Below, piece by piece: positions 1-8,704 of a stretch of 16,784 bases of DNA. Location: assembly GCA_040414495.1 (NCBI GenBank), contig JBEDUI010000092.1, positions 1-16,784 on the forward strand. Reading direction: 5' to 3'. Origin of the DNA: DATAVB01 sp040414495 (lineage in GTDB: Bacteria > Actinomycetota > Actinomycetes > Mycobacteriales > QHCD01). How positions within the stretch are numbered: position 1 is the stretch's first letter; every line of letters begins with the position of its first letter. The notes under the pieces were generated by a model, which was given only the letters and a program-made list of their open reading frames with translations, had not been told where the DNA came from and did no database searches. The position numbers and the translations under genes are program-made.

Positions 1-1
1 G

Positions 2-55
2 CGTGTCGAAGCAATTGTTCGCGCTGAGACCCGCACAATGGTGGAGGCGTCATGA
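2..55 (+). CDS. possible C-terminal end of an upstream gene (partial)
   Basis: One frame is open from the left edge to a TGA at 53-55 and would encode a 17-residue tail ending TRTMVEAS. It has a natural mix of acidic, basic and aliphatic residues and actinobacterial-looking codons. The piece is far too short to assign a family, and a chance open frame of this length is not unusual. If real, it would be a gene on the same strand as the binding-protein gene, ending 230 bases before it. Confidence 0.25.
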   Translation, partial: RVEAIVRAETRTMVEAS

Positions 56-285
56 CAGCCCGTTGCGAGACCATCCCTTCATGGTGCCCGCCGAGTGTGC
101 GGGATCCCTTACCAACAAAGCTAGAAAGAGCATCAGTACGGGCAACGCACGATGATCTCGACACTTCAATCATCTCGGCCTGCACGTCGATATCAGCTCA
201 CCTGTTTTCGAGTCGTCTTCACCCCATGTGGTTCCGGTCTAGTGGTCCGGCCTAGTCCCAGCACGGGCCGGGGAGAGGTTGCAGC
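56..285. other. 5' intergenic region of the binding-protein gene
   Basis: There is no convincing gene here. Two small inverted repeats lie close together: ACCAT (70-74) with ATGGT (81-85), and CCCGC (87-91) with GCGGG (99-103). They could form adjacent hairpins, perhaps ending an upstream transcript, but no T-run follows. No good promoter was recognised. The ribosome binding site GGGAGAGG at 271-278 belongs to the gene starting at 286. Confidence 0.3.
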
Positions 286-2097
286 GTGGAAAACGACGCG
301 GGGCTGACCCGGCGCAGGATATTGCAGGTTGCGGGTGCCGCTTCGTTGGCGCCAGCATTGGCCCCGGCGCTCGCCGGGTGCAGCCGCCACAACAACGGCA
401 GCGGTGGCAAGCACGGATCGGGAGGCACCTACTCGACATGGTTCCCGTACAACGCACCGCCAGCGGGGAACTATCACACGTTGAGCGGAATCTCATCGTC
501 CATCGTGGACTCGATCGGGTACATCGGCGACTACATCGTGTTGCCGGGTGCGATGTATTACTGGAAAGAGCAAAAATACTTTTATCTACTCGCCGATGAG
601 ACCTCGACGCTCTCGCCGGATGGCAAAACGTTCACCTACAAGGTGCGCTCCGGTGTCAAATGGAGCGATGGCAAGCCCGTCACCGCAAAGGATGTGTACA
701 CAACCTGGCTGTGTCGGTACATTGTTCGCAGCCCGGTCTTCGATTACGTCGACTCGTTCGAGCAGACCGATGACATGACGGTCACATTCCAGATCGCCGT
801 ACCCGCGCCGATCGCGCAGTACTACCTACTGCGTGAGCACATCGTTTCCGATGCTACGTACGGACCGCTTGCCAGCAAGGCTGAGCCACTGGTCAAGTCC
901 AAGGCGCCGCAGACCAACAAGGCCGTCGTCGCGCTCAACAAGCAGATTACCGCGTTCAAACCTCAGAACGTCATATCCAGCGGGCCGTTCGTCGTGAACA
1001 CGACCGCGGTGAGCGATAGTCAGATGCGATTGTCGAAGAACCCACATTGCTACTTCGCGGACAAGGTCAACTTCGACACCGTGATCGACTACGCCTCGTT
1101 CGATTTCAACTCGATCGTTCCTATCATTCTACAGAAGAAATTGACATATACAACGGGCGGTCCGCAGCCGGCGGTCGAAAGGCGGATGGCCAAGGAGGGC
1201 ATACGCATCATCCGGTCGCCCATTTATTCCGGCCCGGCGCTGTATTTCAACTACGACAAGCTGCCCGAGTTCTCCGACAAAAGGGCACGGCAGGCCATCT
1301 GTTATGCGCTCGATCATGAGCAGAACGGGCGGGTGGCACTCGGCGCTTCCGGCAAAGAGATCAAGCTGTATGCCGGTATTTCCGATGTACAGGTGCCGCA
1401 ATGGATGTCGGTCGCGGCCCAGGCCAAGCTAATCAAATACACACTGGACAAGCCCAAGGCTGAGTCGCTACTCACCGCCGCCGGCTGGAAGAAGTCCGGC
1501 GGGATTTGGCATACTCCGGCCGGTAAGCCCGCCCGATACGATCTGCTCTTTCCGTCGGACTTCGGGGACTGGTCGGCTGCGGCGGACAATCTGGCCAGTC
1601 AGTTGAAACAATTCGGCATCGATATCACATTGCACGGCGAGCAATCCACCCAGGTCACGGTCGACGTGGAGGCGAGCAAATTCACCCTGGCCATTCAGGG
1701 ATGGGGTTCCTCGGCCAACCCCTTTCCGTCGGACGCCTTCCAGACAGCGCTGTTTACGCTCAACACGCCGTCTCTGGCTCCGACGCAAAAGGGCATGAAT
1801 TTTCCGATGAACCAGAAGACCGACGTTGCGGGCGAGGTCAACCTGAAGCAGGTGGTCATCGACTCCGGTCTCGGCGCCACGCCGGCGGATTTGAAAAAGG
1901 CGACCACGACCGCGGCGCTGGCGTTTAATGAACTGCTGCCGATCGTGCCCCTCTTCGAACGCTACGGAAACAGCCCGGCCCTGGTCAGCGCAGTGGCTGG
2001 CTATCCGCCCGACGGCGACCCGATCTACGAGAACTCCATCTACTCCGATAACTACACGACGTTCCTTACGTTCCAGGGCAAGCTGCGACCGACGTAA
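286..2097 (+). CDS. ABC transporter substrate-binding lipoprotein, family 5 (SBP_bac_5)
   Basis: The GTG start at 286 is preceded by GGGAGAGG (271-278), 7 bases away. The 603-residue product begins with a Tat lipoprotein signal: a TRRRILQV twin-arginine motif at about residues 8-15, an Ala/Leu/Pro hydrophobic stretch, and a lipobox LAGC with Cys32 as the lipidation site. The mature protein shows the family-5 layout, including the KWSDGKPVTAKDV segment at about residues 124-136 that matches the conserved region of dipeptide/oligopeptide/nickel-binding proteins. Length fits the family (about 500-600). It should sit outside the membrane and deliver a ligand to an ABC permease. No permease or ATPase gene is adjacent in this window, which is unusual since they normally follow. 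Some family-5 proteins bind oligosaccharides rather than peptides, and the glycosidase-type neighbours make that an open option. The ligand cannot be read from sequence. Confidence 0.93.
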   Translation: MENDAGLTRRRILQVAGAASLAPALAPALAGCSRHNNGSGGKHGSGGTYSTWFPYNAPPAGNYHTLSGISSSIVDSIGYIGDYIVLPGAMYYWKEQKYFYLLADETSTLSPDGKTFTYKVRSGVKWSDGKPVTAKDVYTTWLCRYIVRSPVFDYVDSFEQTDDMTVTFQIAVPAPIAQYYLLREHIVSDATYGPLASKAEPLVKSKAPQTNKAVVALNKQITAFKPQNVISSGPFVVNTTAVSDSQMRLSKNPHCYFADKVNFDTVIDYASFDFNSIVPIILQKKLTYTTGGPQPAVERRMAKEGIRIIRSPIYSGPALYFNYDKLPEFSDKRARQAICYALDHEQNGRVALGASGKEIKLYAGISDVQVPQWMSVAAQAKLIKYTLDKPKAESLLTAAGWKKSGGIWHTPAGKPARYDLLFPSDFGDWSAAADNLASQLKQFGIDITLHGEQSTQVTVDVEASKFTLAIQGWGSSANPFPSDAFQTALFTLNTPSLAPTQKGMNFPMNQKTDVAGEVNLKQVVIDSGLGATPADLKKATTTAALAFNELLPIVPLFERYGNSPALVSAVAGYPPDGDPIYENSIYSDNYTTFLTFQGKLRPT

Positions 2098-2100
2098 CGC

Positions 2101-2138
2101 CACCGGAGAACTCGCTCGAGACGCTCCTGTCGCCGGTG
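2101..2138 (+). terminator. weak terminator-like hairpin after the binding-protein gene
   Basis: CACCGG (2101-2106), just after the stop codon, can pair with CCGGTG (2133-2138). The 26-base loop itself contains further complementary pieces (GGAG/CTCC and CTCG/CGAG). No T-run follows, so intrinsic termination is uncertain, but the position right after the stop is suggestive. Confidence 0.3.
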
Positions 2139-2370
2139 TGGTGCAATTCCTTGGCGACGAGTTCGAGTCGGATGGCACTGCAGCCGAATACCGGATTAAT
2201 CTGGGTACGGCGTGTCCACGGCGGGCTCGGCTGCGCCGCCCAATCCTGAATACACACGGCGGAAAATGCATAGACCATGCGCGCGCGAGGGCCCCGAGAT
2301 GACGCCCTGCTCCAGCTTCGCCCTGGATCGCGACTCGCTACGGACGGCAATCACGAAACACGCAGAACCC

Positions 2371-2399
2371 TTGACAGCAAGCGGTTTGCGTATTGATAT
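2371..2399 (+). promoter_or_regulatory. sigma-70-type promoter of the glycosidase pseudogene
   Basis: A consensus -35 box TTGACA (2371-2376) is followed after exactly 17 bases by TGATAT (2394-2399), a 4-of-6 match to TATAAT. It lies 36 bases before the ATG at 2436 on the same strand, which leaves room for a short leader with the GAGG ribosome binding site. It is the best promoter match I saw in the window. It apparently survives although the downstream gene is broken. Confidence 0.55.
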
Positions 2400-2435
2400 G
2401 TACCGGAACGGTCGCCTACCTCCTGCGAGGGCTGA

Positions 2436-3760
2436 ATGAAGCTGACCCGACGAACCTTCATAGCGGGCGCAGCCGGCACCGCTGCCGCTCTCGTTCCGAT
2501 CAGGCCGATATTGGCCGGCGCCGCAACGCCGAATTCCCGGGGAATTACGCGGACAACGTCAGTTCGCGCTGCAGCAGGGCATTGATCTGTGGGGTCAAAC
2601 GCTGCTCGCAGCACCCGACGGGCCGACGTTCAACAATGTAAAACCTCTTTTGTCACCGGCCAATACCGGCAGCACGTACATTACGCAGTCCCGCTGCCTG
2701 CCTTTTACCGACAGGGCGCCCGAGCCCGCGACCTGGCTCCAGCAACGGGATTTCGCGCTGCATGTGGCCGACGGCAGCCAGATCACCGCGCAGTGGTGCT
2801 GGGCGGATTTTCCGGCGAACCGGCAGTTTGTGAATTTCGTTCGCCGCGCGCGTTCGGAAACTACCGCGCTGGTCAGCTTCGTACGTTTTGCGGCCACCCG
2901 CGGCCACGGCCCGGCGAAGGCCACGCTGCGCCTTGCGCTGCAGGCACCCGGCGACACCGGTCTGGCGTCCGACGGTCTCCGGGTCACCTCCGGCGCCGAT
3001 ACGTACATCGTCTCCAGCGTGCAGGGCACCTGGACCGAGCCGAATCTCGATGTACCGGTCGATCTGACCTCCGGCCAGGCGGAAATGTATTTCGCGATCC
3101 TGGCGGAGAGAGCGCCGGCGGATCCGTTGAAACCAGCTAGGCAGTCGTACGAAAAGGCGCGCGCTGCGGTCGCGTCGTACTGGCGCGGCCAGCTCACCGG
3201 CGGCGCAACCATCGACATTCCCGAGGAATACGCGCTTAGTGCAATGCGCGGAACACTGCTGCAGAACCTGGTAATGGGCTGGCAGCAGGCGATCGGCAAT
3301 GGATATGAGGCCACCGACTCCAGTTTTGCCTTCGTGCCAGAGGTTTCTACGTCGGCTGCTCCGCTCGGCGAATTCGGTTTCGCCGACAGCTATCGGAAGA
3401 ATCTGGAGGAGATCTTGCGCCGCGGTCAGGGCGACGGTACGTTTCCCAACTGGGAAAAGGGAATCAAGCTGCAGAGCGCGGCACATTACTATTTCCTCAC
3501 CAACGACGCGTCGTACATCCGGGACAATCTCCATACGTTCACCGCCTAGCTGAACGACTTTTCCGCGCAGCGGGCCAGGGACCCGAACGGCCTGCTAGCC
3601 AAGCAGCAGTACGGCAGCGACATCCCCGAGGCGGTGCGTGCACCACCAAGCCGAGGGCTGGCGCGGCATGCAGGACTTCGCGATAGCACTGCGACTACTC
3701 GGCGAGTCGGCGCTCGCGCAGCACTTCAACGACGAGGCCGACGGGCTGAAAGCCGCGCTG
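2436..3760 (+). pseudogene. decayed Tat-exported six-hairpin glycosidase-like gene
   Basis: ATG at 2436, with GAGG 5 bases upstream, opens a Tat signal (KLTRRTFIAGAAG, hydrophobic core, then ILAGA). That frame then runs to a TGA at 2583-2585. Recognisable protein continues in the next frame from about 2521-2560 (FALQQGIDLWGQTLL onward) to an in-frame TAG at 3547-3549. Homologous-looking sequence resumes directly after the TAG (LNDFSAQRARDPNG) and then shifts frame again near 3630-3640 (HHQAEGWRGMQDFAIALRL). Similarity fades after about 3760, so the 3' part is missing. The middle (FVPE, GEFGFADSYR, GDGTFPNWEKG, SAAHYYFLTND) looks like an (alpha/alpha)6 six-hairpin glycosidase, and the part before it looks like a beta-rich domain. 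The exact GH family is not assignable by eye. The intact ancestor would have been an exported polysaccharide-degrading enzyme fitting the binding protein upstream. Two frameshifts, one stop and a truncation make sequencing error an unlikely sole cause. Confidence 0.8.
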
Positions 3761-3939
3761 GGCCTGTGCGCGTATTTGTGGTACAGGTTCTTTGTACATG
3801 CGCCCTATCGCCGCCACTGCGATCGGCAGAGGCAGTCCGCCGTACGTTTAACCGCTCGCTACTTCGGTGCTTTACCTGTGCATAGACTGGATGGAGCATG
3901 CGTTCTGTCTCCGCGCCAGTGCCTGGCCGACTCGGTGAA

Positions 3940-4944
3940 TCAGTCGACTGGGCTCCAGCCGGTTCGGGTGTGCCAGTGGCGTCCGGCCTTGCGGTGCTGG
4001 ACGTACGCCTGTCGCAGCGTGGTGTCCTGAGGGAGGGAGTCCAGCTCGTCTTGATCGATCGCCGAGGTCGCGAACAAGTACTCCCGGATTTGGTCGCATC
4101 GAGCGCTCGACTCGTCGGTGGAGGCGAGCGGAATGATGTGGAACCGGCGCTGGAACTGAACGATATTCGACCTGCGCGGCAGGTATTCGGCTAATTGCGG
4201 GTCCATCAACCACGACGAACAATGGAACATCGCAATTGGCTCGTCCGGAAAATGATGCGTAAAGAACTGCAGAGCCAAATCCAAGGAATCGCCACAGGCC
4301 CGGGATTCAAGCGGTGCGCCCGAAGGAATATGCACACCGACGGTGTATCCGCACGGACCGTTCGACAATGAAAGTCGGCCGCGCGTGTATTCCAACCGTC
4401 CTAGTCCTCGATACTGGATGCCACGCAGCTGAAGCGGCGGACTCCATAAACCGTCAAATAGTCCGAGGCCACTTGCGCCGGTAATGCTCCGATGGGCGAC
4501 TAGCGCCGGTCCAAGCTGCAAGCTGCTCCAGGAGATCTCGTCCGGGATGCCATGCGTGGCGTGATATCGACGAACCTCCGGCAGCGCGGCCAAATACGCC
4601 CAGACCGCGAGATGCCGCCCCGGCGCACCAGCGCGCACGCCAGTGGCGGGCCACCCGAAATGACCTTCGATCGGCACCGGCTCGCCCATTGTCTCGATGG
4701 TGTGCTGGTACATCTTTTCCAACACCCACCACAACGCCGGGTGCTGTTGAGAATCCGGTCGCGCCGCAAGCGTGTTGACTCGGTCTTGAGGCCCGACTCC
4801 AAGCCGCGTCAGAAGATCGTCAGCTTCCTCGTCGTCCGGCAGCCTTGGCTGCTCTACTGGCTGTTCGATCTGGCCAAGCCATGCCTGTGCTTGCGGTGAT
4901 AGATCAAGCTGAGCCGCGACCTCGCGTAGACGAAGCGTCTTCAT
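3940..4944 (-). CDS. two-domain acyltransferase (NAT_N + GNAT_C)
   Basis: The 334-residue product starts at an ATG (4944-4942) with GGGAGGAGC about 9 bases upstream. The N-terminal ~110 residues resemble the NAT_N helical domain. The C-terminal part matches the GNAT-like C-terminal domain: VGVHIPSGAPL at about residues 203-213, then HHFPDEPIAMFHCSSWLMDPQLAEYLP and SNIVQFQRRF further on, which are the conserved blocks of that family. Homologues are annotated only as acyltransferase domain-containing proteins, and the substrate is unknown; they are often near carbohydrate-use genes, an inference that suits this locus. The gene converges on the glycosidase pseudogene: 180 bases separate its stop from the last recognisable pseudogene codon. 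It lies 205 bases downstream of the helicase-nuclease on the same strand, so it more likely has its own promoter than shares one. No frameshift or missing block was seen. Confidence 0.82.
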   Translation of the reverse strand: MKTLRLREVAAQLDLSPQAQAWLGQIEQPVEQPRLPDDEEADDLLTRLGVGPQDRVNTLAARPDSQQHPALWWVLEKMYQHTIETMGEPVPIEGHFGWPATGVRAGAPGRHLAVWAYLAALPEVRRYHATHGIPDEISWSSLQLGPALVAHRSITGASGLGLFDGLWSPPLQLRGIQYRGLGRLEYTRGRLSLSNGPCGYTVGVHIPSGAPLESRACGDSLDLALQFFTHHFPDEPIAMFHCSSWLMDPQLAEYLPRRSNIVQFQRRFHIIPLASTDESSARCDQIREYLFATSAIDQDELDSLPQDTTLRQAYVQHRKAGRHWHTRTGWSPVD

Positions 4945-5120
4945 TGCACGCCGCTCCTCCCATGACGGATGGAGCTCGACGGCGTACAGGCCGAAACCGA
5001 GCTTGCCGCGACTACGGTAATAGCCGCGGCACGATCACACAATCCGCATTCTGGCTGGGCTGCAGATTGAATGCGCAGCCGTCGTCGGATACGTGCGGCC
5101 GTGACACCGTGGATTGGACA

Positions 5121-5158
5121 TCGAGACTGAACTCGATGAGTCAGGTGTTTCACTCATC
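5121..5158. repeat. two small inverted repeats at the end of the helicase gene
   Basis: GATGAGT (5135-5141) and ACTCATC (5152-5158) are perfect inverted 7-mers with a 10-base loop; the second arm covers the helicase stop codon region. Immediately beside it, TCGAG (5121-5125) and CTCGA (5132-5136) form another inverted pair sharing bases with the first. On the minus strand this would be a stem-loop at the end of the helicase message. No T-run follows, so a terminator role is only possible. Confidence 0.35.
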
Positions 5159-8100
5159 CGTGTGTTGATAGAAGAGTTTCTGCACGTCTTTCACGATCGC
5201 GTCAGGATCGAGATACGCCTGCCATCCGGGTTTGCGCATCACCCGCCATCCAAGCCGCTCGACATTGGCGTCCCGGGTCGCCAATTGTCGTTGTCGTCGT
5301 CCGCGCAAGTCGCCTTCGGGAAACTCATCAATCTCGATATTGATGCGATCGCCGTTGAGCGCGGTAAGGGCGATCGTAAGAAGATATCCCTCCTCAGTCT
5401 GACCCAATGAGGCGGGCAGGCCGCTGTCGATCAGTGCGGTGTGAAGTCTCGTGACTGCAGGACTGACGCTGGCCGTCTGACTCTCAGTACGGCCCGCGGC
5501 TTCGGCCAGGCCGAGCAGAGTTTTAACGTTTCTTCGCTTCAACTCGGCACGGTTTCCGAACACGACCAGGTGCCGTCGCGCCCGGCTGACAGCGACGTTA
5601 ATCAGGTTGCGTTCGCCTTCAAGCCATCCGATCGTGCCGTCCTGCGCGCCGTCCGAGATAACCGTCGAGAACACGATCGTGTCACGTTCGCCACCCTGGA
5701 ACGTGTGCGCGGTACCAACCCGAATTTCGGTGAACCGGCCATTACCTTGCCGCCTAAGCAACTCCTGAATTTTGGCGACCTGCGCCTTGAACGGGGTGAC
5801 AATTCCGATCCGATCCGGTTCCAGACCGGACTGCACAACCCAGGCTACGACCGCTTCGGCCTCAGCCTGGTTGAAGGAGCTGCCGGTGCGGCCAGGTTCG
5901 GTACGACCAGCAACGTCACGCCATTCCAGCCCTCGTTCCGGATCCCCATCGCGATCGACCGCTGTCAGGACGGTCAGCTTGTTGTCGTAGAACTGCTCGT
6001 TGCAATACCGAATAATCTCGGGGTGGCAGCGGTAATGCTCGTCGAGCAGCAGCGGTCCGGGACGGACACGCGCCGCGAAAGCGGTATAAGCGGAATCCTT
6101 TCCGTACGTCTGATGCGCGTCGGCCAGGGCGTCGTGCTGAAGACCCGCCGCGACGGCAAGTGCGTGTAGTTCCTCTGGGCTCGAGGTGACGACCGGACGC
6201 AGTTGCTTGGGGTCCCCGACGATGACCAGCCGCTTAGCCCGATATGCCAGTGGGAGCACTTGCGCCAGATTGCACTGGCTAGCTTCGTCGATCACAACAA
6301 GATCGATGACGCCCGCACTGCATTTGAAGTTGGGCCGGGTCGACAGCGCGCTAGTAGCCCATCCTTTGACGTGCACCATGGCCCGCGCGATGGCCTCATG
6401 CGGTGGTTTATCGGCGAGCGTGTCAGCGAGATCGGTCAGCAATTCCGCGCCGGTTGCGAACGAATCCGTTACCCGGTTACGGACTGCAGCGACGGACGCT
6501 GCCTGCCATCGCTGATCATCCCGCTCGAACGCCTCAATGAGATTGTGCCGATTCGCGTCGAGGAAGGCAGCCAACGACCGCTTGGCCGAGTCGAATGAGT
6601 CCTCGGCCACCACCCAATCCAGTATCTGCTGGGCTGTTACTGCGGGGTCTTGTACGCCGATCAACGCGCGCAGCCGGTCTGCTCGCCGGCGCTGAAGCCA
6701 CCGCCAGCGCGTTTTGGCGGCTCTTTTTGCACGGGAGCGGATTGAAGCTGCCGACGCATCCGGAGAGCCCTGCCGTTGGCCCCACAGTCGCGCCCTCGTC
6801 TCGTCCCGTCGAATTGCCGCGTTCAGCATGGTGCCCGACACTTCGGCATGCTGCTGTAGGGCATGTACCGCCTGCTGCCGGACGCCGGCATTCTGTTTTA
6901 GGAACGCAGCTCGCTCATCGGCCGTCCGGGTCGACACCTTGCCCACCCACTCGCGCAGCCAGCCGCCGAGCTCGCGCCGTTTGTCCGCGTTGCCAGTCCG
7001 CAACACGAGCGCCTCATCCACCATCGCCGCCTTCGTGTTGATCACATCGTCGACCGGAGCGTTGTTCGTCGACGCCAGCAGCGCTGTCTCGCCGCGTCGC
7101 CAGGCCTCGGCCAGAATTGCGGTGACGGTCTGGCTTTTGCCGGTCCCCGGTGGCCCTGTGATCACCGTCAGGGGCGCACTCGCCGCCCAGGCCAGCGCGG
7201 TCTGTTGCGAGTCGTTCAACGCCACCGCGCACGACATGAGCGGGGCCAAGGACGGCACGGGTGCGTCTTGGAGAAGGAACTTGGCGGCACTGGCACCCCA
7301 GTCGTCGGTTTTGGCTATCCATTGAAGGTCCTCGATTAGGCTGCGCGTCGGGCCATCCAGCTTGCCCTTGAACGCCATAGCCATGTTGAAGACGCCGACT
7401 TCCTGCGGTCGCCACGGATCACCCAAACTCGCGAACCTGATCAGGTTGGCCGGATCTAGGTCCGTCAATGGCACGCCCAATTCCTTGAGCAGGTGCGTTG
7501 CGATGTTGATAACGGCGCTTGCGATTCCGAAACCCACGGCCTTCCCGGCAATGGCGGCGGCCGCCGAAGCCAGCACCTCGGGTGAAAACCATTTCATGCC
7601 CAACAGCCCGGTATTGACCCGCGGTAACAGATCCTCGACCGACACTGTCGAGTCTCCGATGCCCGGTACTTTCAGTTGCCGGACAAAGAGCGGGGCCACG
7701 AACGGTTGTTGCCGATCGTCGAGCACCACCACGGTTGGCCAGCCGTAGAACACACCTTCCAGCTGTTCCAGGCCCTTGAACAGCACCTGCAGTTCGGGCA
7801 GCAGCGGCAGCGTGAGGTCATTGCCGCACAACACCGTTTCGGCCCCGACGGGCAACACGGTCCAGAGATCTCGTTGATTCAGGGGTACCGGTGCGAGCAG
7901 AGATTCCTTTTCTACGCACGACCGTAGGTAATCAACCAACCTCGACCAATCATTCGGGCGAGTTCTCGTTCCATCCGGCGAGTCACGCCGCGCGAGCGGC
8001 CGAATCGAGCCTGACTTCGGTGGCAGCGGATTTGGTGCAGACGGCGCCGGCGTTGTGTACGAACCGCAGTCCAAACACACGATGTCCCAGCCGCCGCCGT

Positions 8101-8236
8101 CCAATCGTCTTCCATAAACGTACGTATCAACTGGAAGGTCTTTGCTGCACCGGCTGCATGCGTTGAAATACTTGGATTGGAAGAACGCGTAATCCTCATA
8201 CTCGGGTCGACGCGCGGCGCGCTCATTCCCCACCAT
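5150..8236 (-). CDS. SF1 (UPF1/DNA2-like) helicase fused to a DUF559/Vsr-like nuclease
   Basis: This is a 1028-residue protein. Cys27/Cys30 and Cys54/Cys57 form two CxxC pairs that look like a zinc ribbon. At about residues 218-245 there is a very Ala/Ile/Val-rich hydrophobic stretch. Helicase motifs are complete: Walker A GPPGTGKS (about 360-367), DEAS Walker B (about 650), GDPKQLRP (about 675-682), HTFQGGERD (about 843-851) and NVAVSRARRHL (about 879-889). The ~280 residues between motifs I and II are long, helical and Arg-rich. The last ~90 residues carry INIEIDEFPEGD and later RDANVERLGWRVMRK, the pattern of DUF559/Vsr/MTES_1575-type endonuclease domains. It should move along nucleic acid and cut it; a defence role is inference. 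An AGGGGG sits only 1 base before the ATG (8236), so the GTG at codon 2 may be the true start. It stands alone, with no methylase or second defence subunit beside it. Confidence 0.88.
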   Translation of the reverse strand: MVGNERAARRPEYEDYAFFQSKYFNACSRCSKDLPVDTYVYGRRLDGGGWDIVCLDCGSYTTPAPSAPNPLPPKSGSIRPLARRDSPDGTRTRPNDWSRLVDYLRSCVEKESLLAPVPLNQRDLWTVLPVGAETVLCGNDLTLPLLPELQVLFKGLEQLEGVFYGWPTVVVLDDRQQPFVAPLFVRQLKVPGIGDSTVSVEDLLPRVNTGLLGMKWFSPEVLASAAAAIAGKAVGFGIASAVINIATHLLKELGVPLTDLDPANLIRFASLGDPWRPQEVGVFNMAMAFKGKLDGPTRSLIEDLQWIAKTDDWGASAAKFLLQDAPVPSLAPLMSCAVALNDSQQTALAWAASAPLTVITGPPGTGKSQTVTAILAEAWRRGETALLASTNNAPVDDVINTKAAMVDEALVLRTGNADKRRELGGWLREWVGKVSTRTADERAAFLKQNAGVRQQAVHALQQHAEVSGTMLNAAIRRDETRARLWGQRQGSPDASAASIRSRAKRAAKTRWRWLQRRRADRLRALIGVQDPAVTAQQILDWVVAEDSFDSAKRSLAAFLDANRHNLIEAFERDDQRWQAASVAAVRNRVTDSFATGAELLTDLADTLADKPPHEAIARAMVHVKGWATSALSTRPNFKCSAGVIDLVVIDEASQCNLAQVLPLAYRAKRLVIVGDPKQLRPVVTSSPEELHALAVAAGLQHDALADAHQTYGKDSAYTAFAARVRPGPLLLDEHYRCHPEIIRYCNEQFYDNKLTVLTAVDRDGDPERGLEWRDVAGRTEPGRTGSSFNQAEAEAVVAWVVQSGLEPDRIGIVTPFKAQVAKIQELLRRQGNGRFTEIRVGTAHTFQGGERDTIVFSTVISDGAQDGTIGWLEGERNLINVAVSRARRHLVVFGNRAELKRRNVKTLLGLAEAAGRTESQTASVSPAVTRLHTALIDSGLPASLGQTEEGYLLTIALTALNGDRINIEIDEFPEGDLRGRRQRQLATRDANVERLGWRVMRKPGWQAYLDPDAIVKDVQKLFYQHTDE

Positions 8237-8704
8237 GCCCCCTAAACCGAAGGTGTTGTCGCCGGCTCCCGTCTACGGCCGTATCTGCGACTGGCTGATC
8301 ATCGTCCATGGCCGGGCCCCCACTGATCCATCGTTGCTAACCCGCACACCGCTGGTACATGCTTGGATGATAACTGTCCGCACTCGGCTGAATACGTGGC
8401 GAAGTGATCATGGGGAAGCGAGCCCGGCATCGGACCGGGAACAACCCGTCGACCGGCCGGCGGTGCATCGGTGGGCACGCGAAGAGCTGCGTCAGGTTCG
8501 ACCGCTGCTGAGGCGCTGCCGTCGGATAGGGCGTCTACCGCAAGGTCGTGCTGAAGACTCGGACAGCACAGCAGCAGGAGAGTGTTCGACGACGTTTGCT
8601 ATCAACGCCAGCCGAGATAAGGTCTGGTTCGCTTATGCGGCTGGGCGCGTTGGACTTCGCCGGTGTTCGCCTCCAGTTGGCTTATCGGAGACGGGCACGG
8701 GCAA
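8237..8704. other. 468-base gap between glycosidase and helicase genes
   Basis: No gene is supported here. The plus strand is open for 157 codons from 8235, but the reading has no ribosome binding site, no recognisable family and mixed codon use, so I treat it as chance. A tiny hairpin CCCGG/CCGGG with a 7-base loop lies near 8425-8441. The region must contain the helicase promoter (minus strand), but I could not identify boxes with confidence. It may also hold degraded coding sequence that I do not recognise. Confidence 0.4.

Larger units (their letters stand above)
2098..2435. other. 338-base non-coding gap
   Basis: This gap lies between the binding-protein gene and the decayed glycosidase. 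It holds the hairpin at 2101-2138 and the promoter at 2371-2399. The stretch 2140-2370 shows no gene, repeat or RNA structure I could support. The ribosome binding site GAGG (2427-2430) sits 5 bases before the ATG at 2436. Confidence 0.5.

Noticed and set aside
1468..2271. 267-codon minus-strand frame under the binding-protein gene
   Set aside because: Arg-rich, low-information sequence antisense to a clearly conserved protein; a shadow frame.
2595..3534. Long minus-strand frames (239 and 293 codons) under the pseudogene
   Set aside because: They are antisense to recognisable glycosidase sequence, lack a ribosome binding site and match no family; open frames on the opposite strand are expected at this GC content.
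5441..6169. 242-codon plus-strand frame inside the helicase gene
   Set aside because: It lies antisense to the helicase motifs and resembles no known protein.
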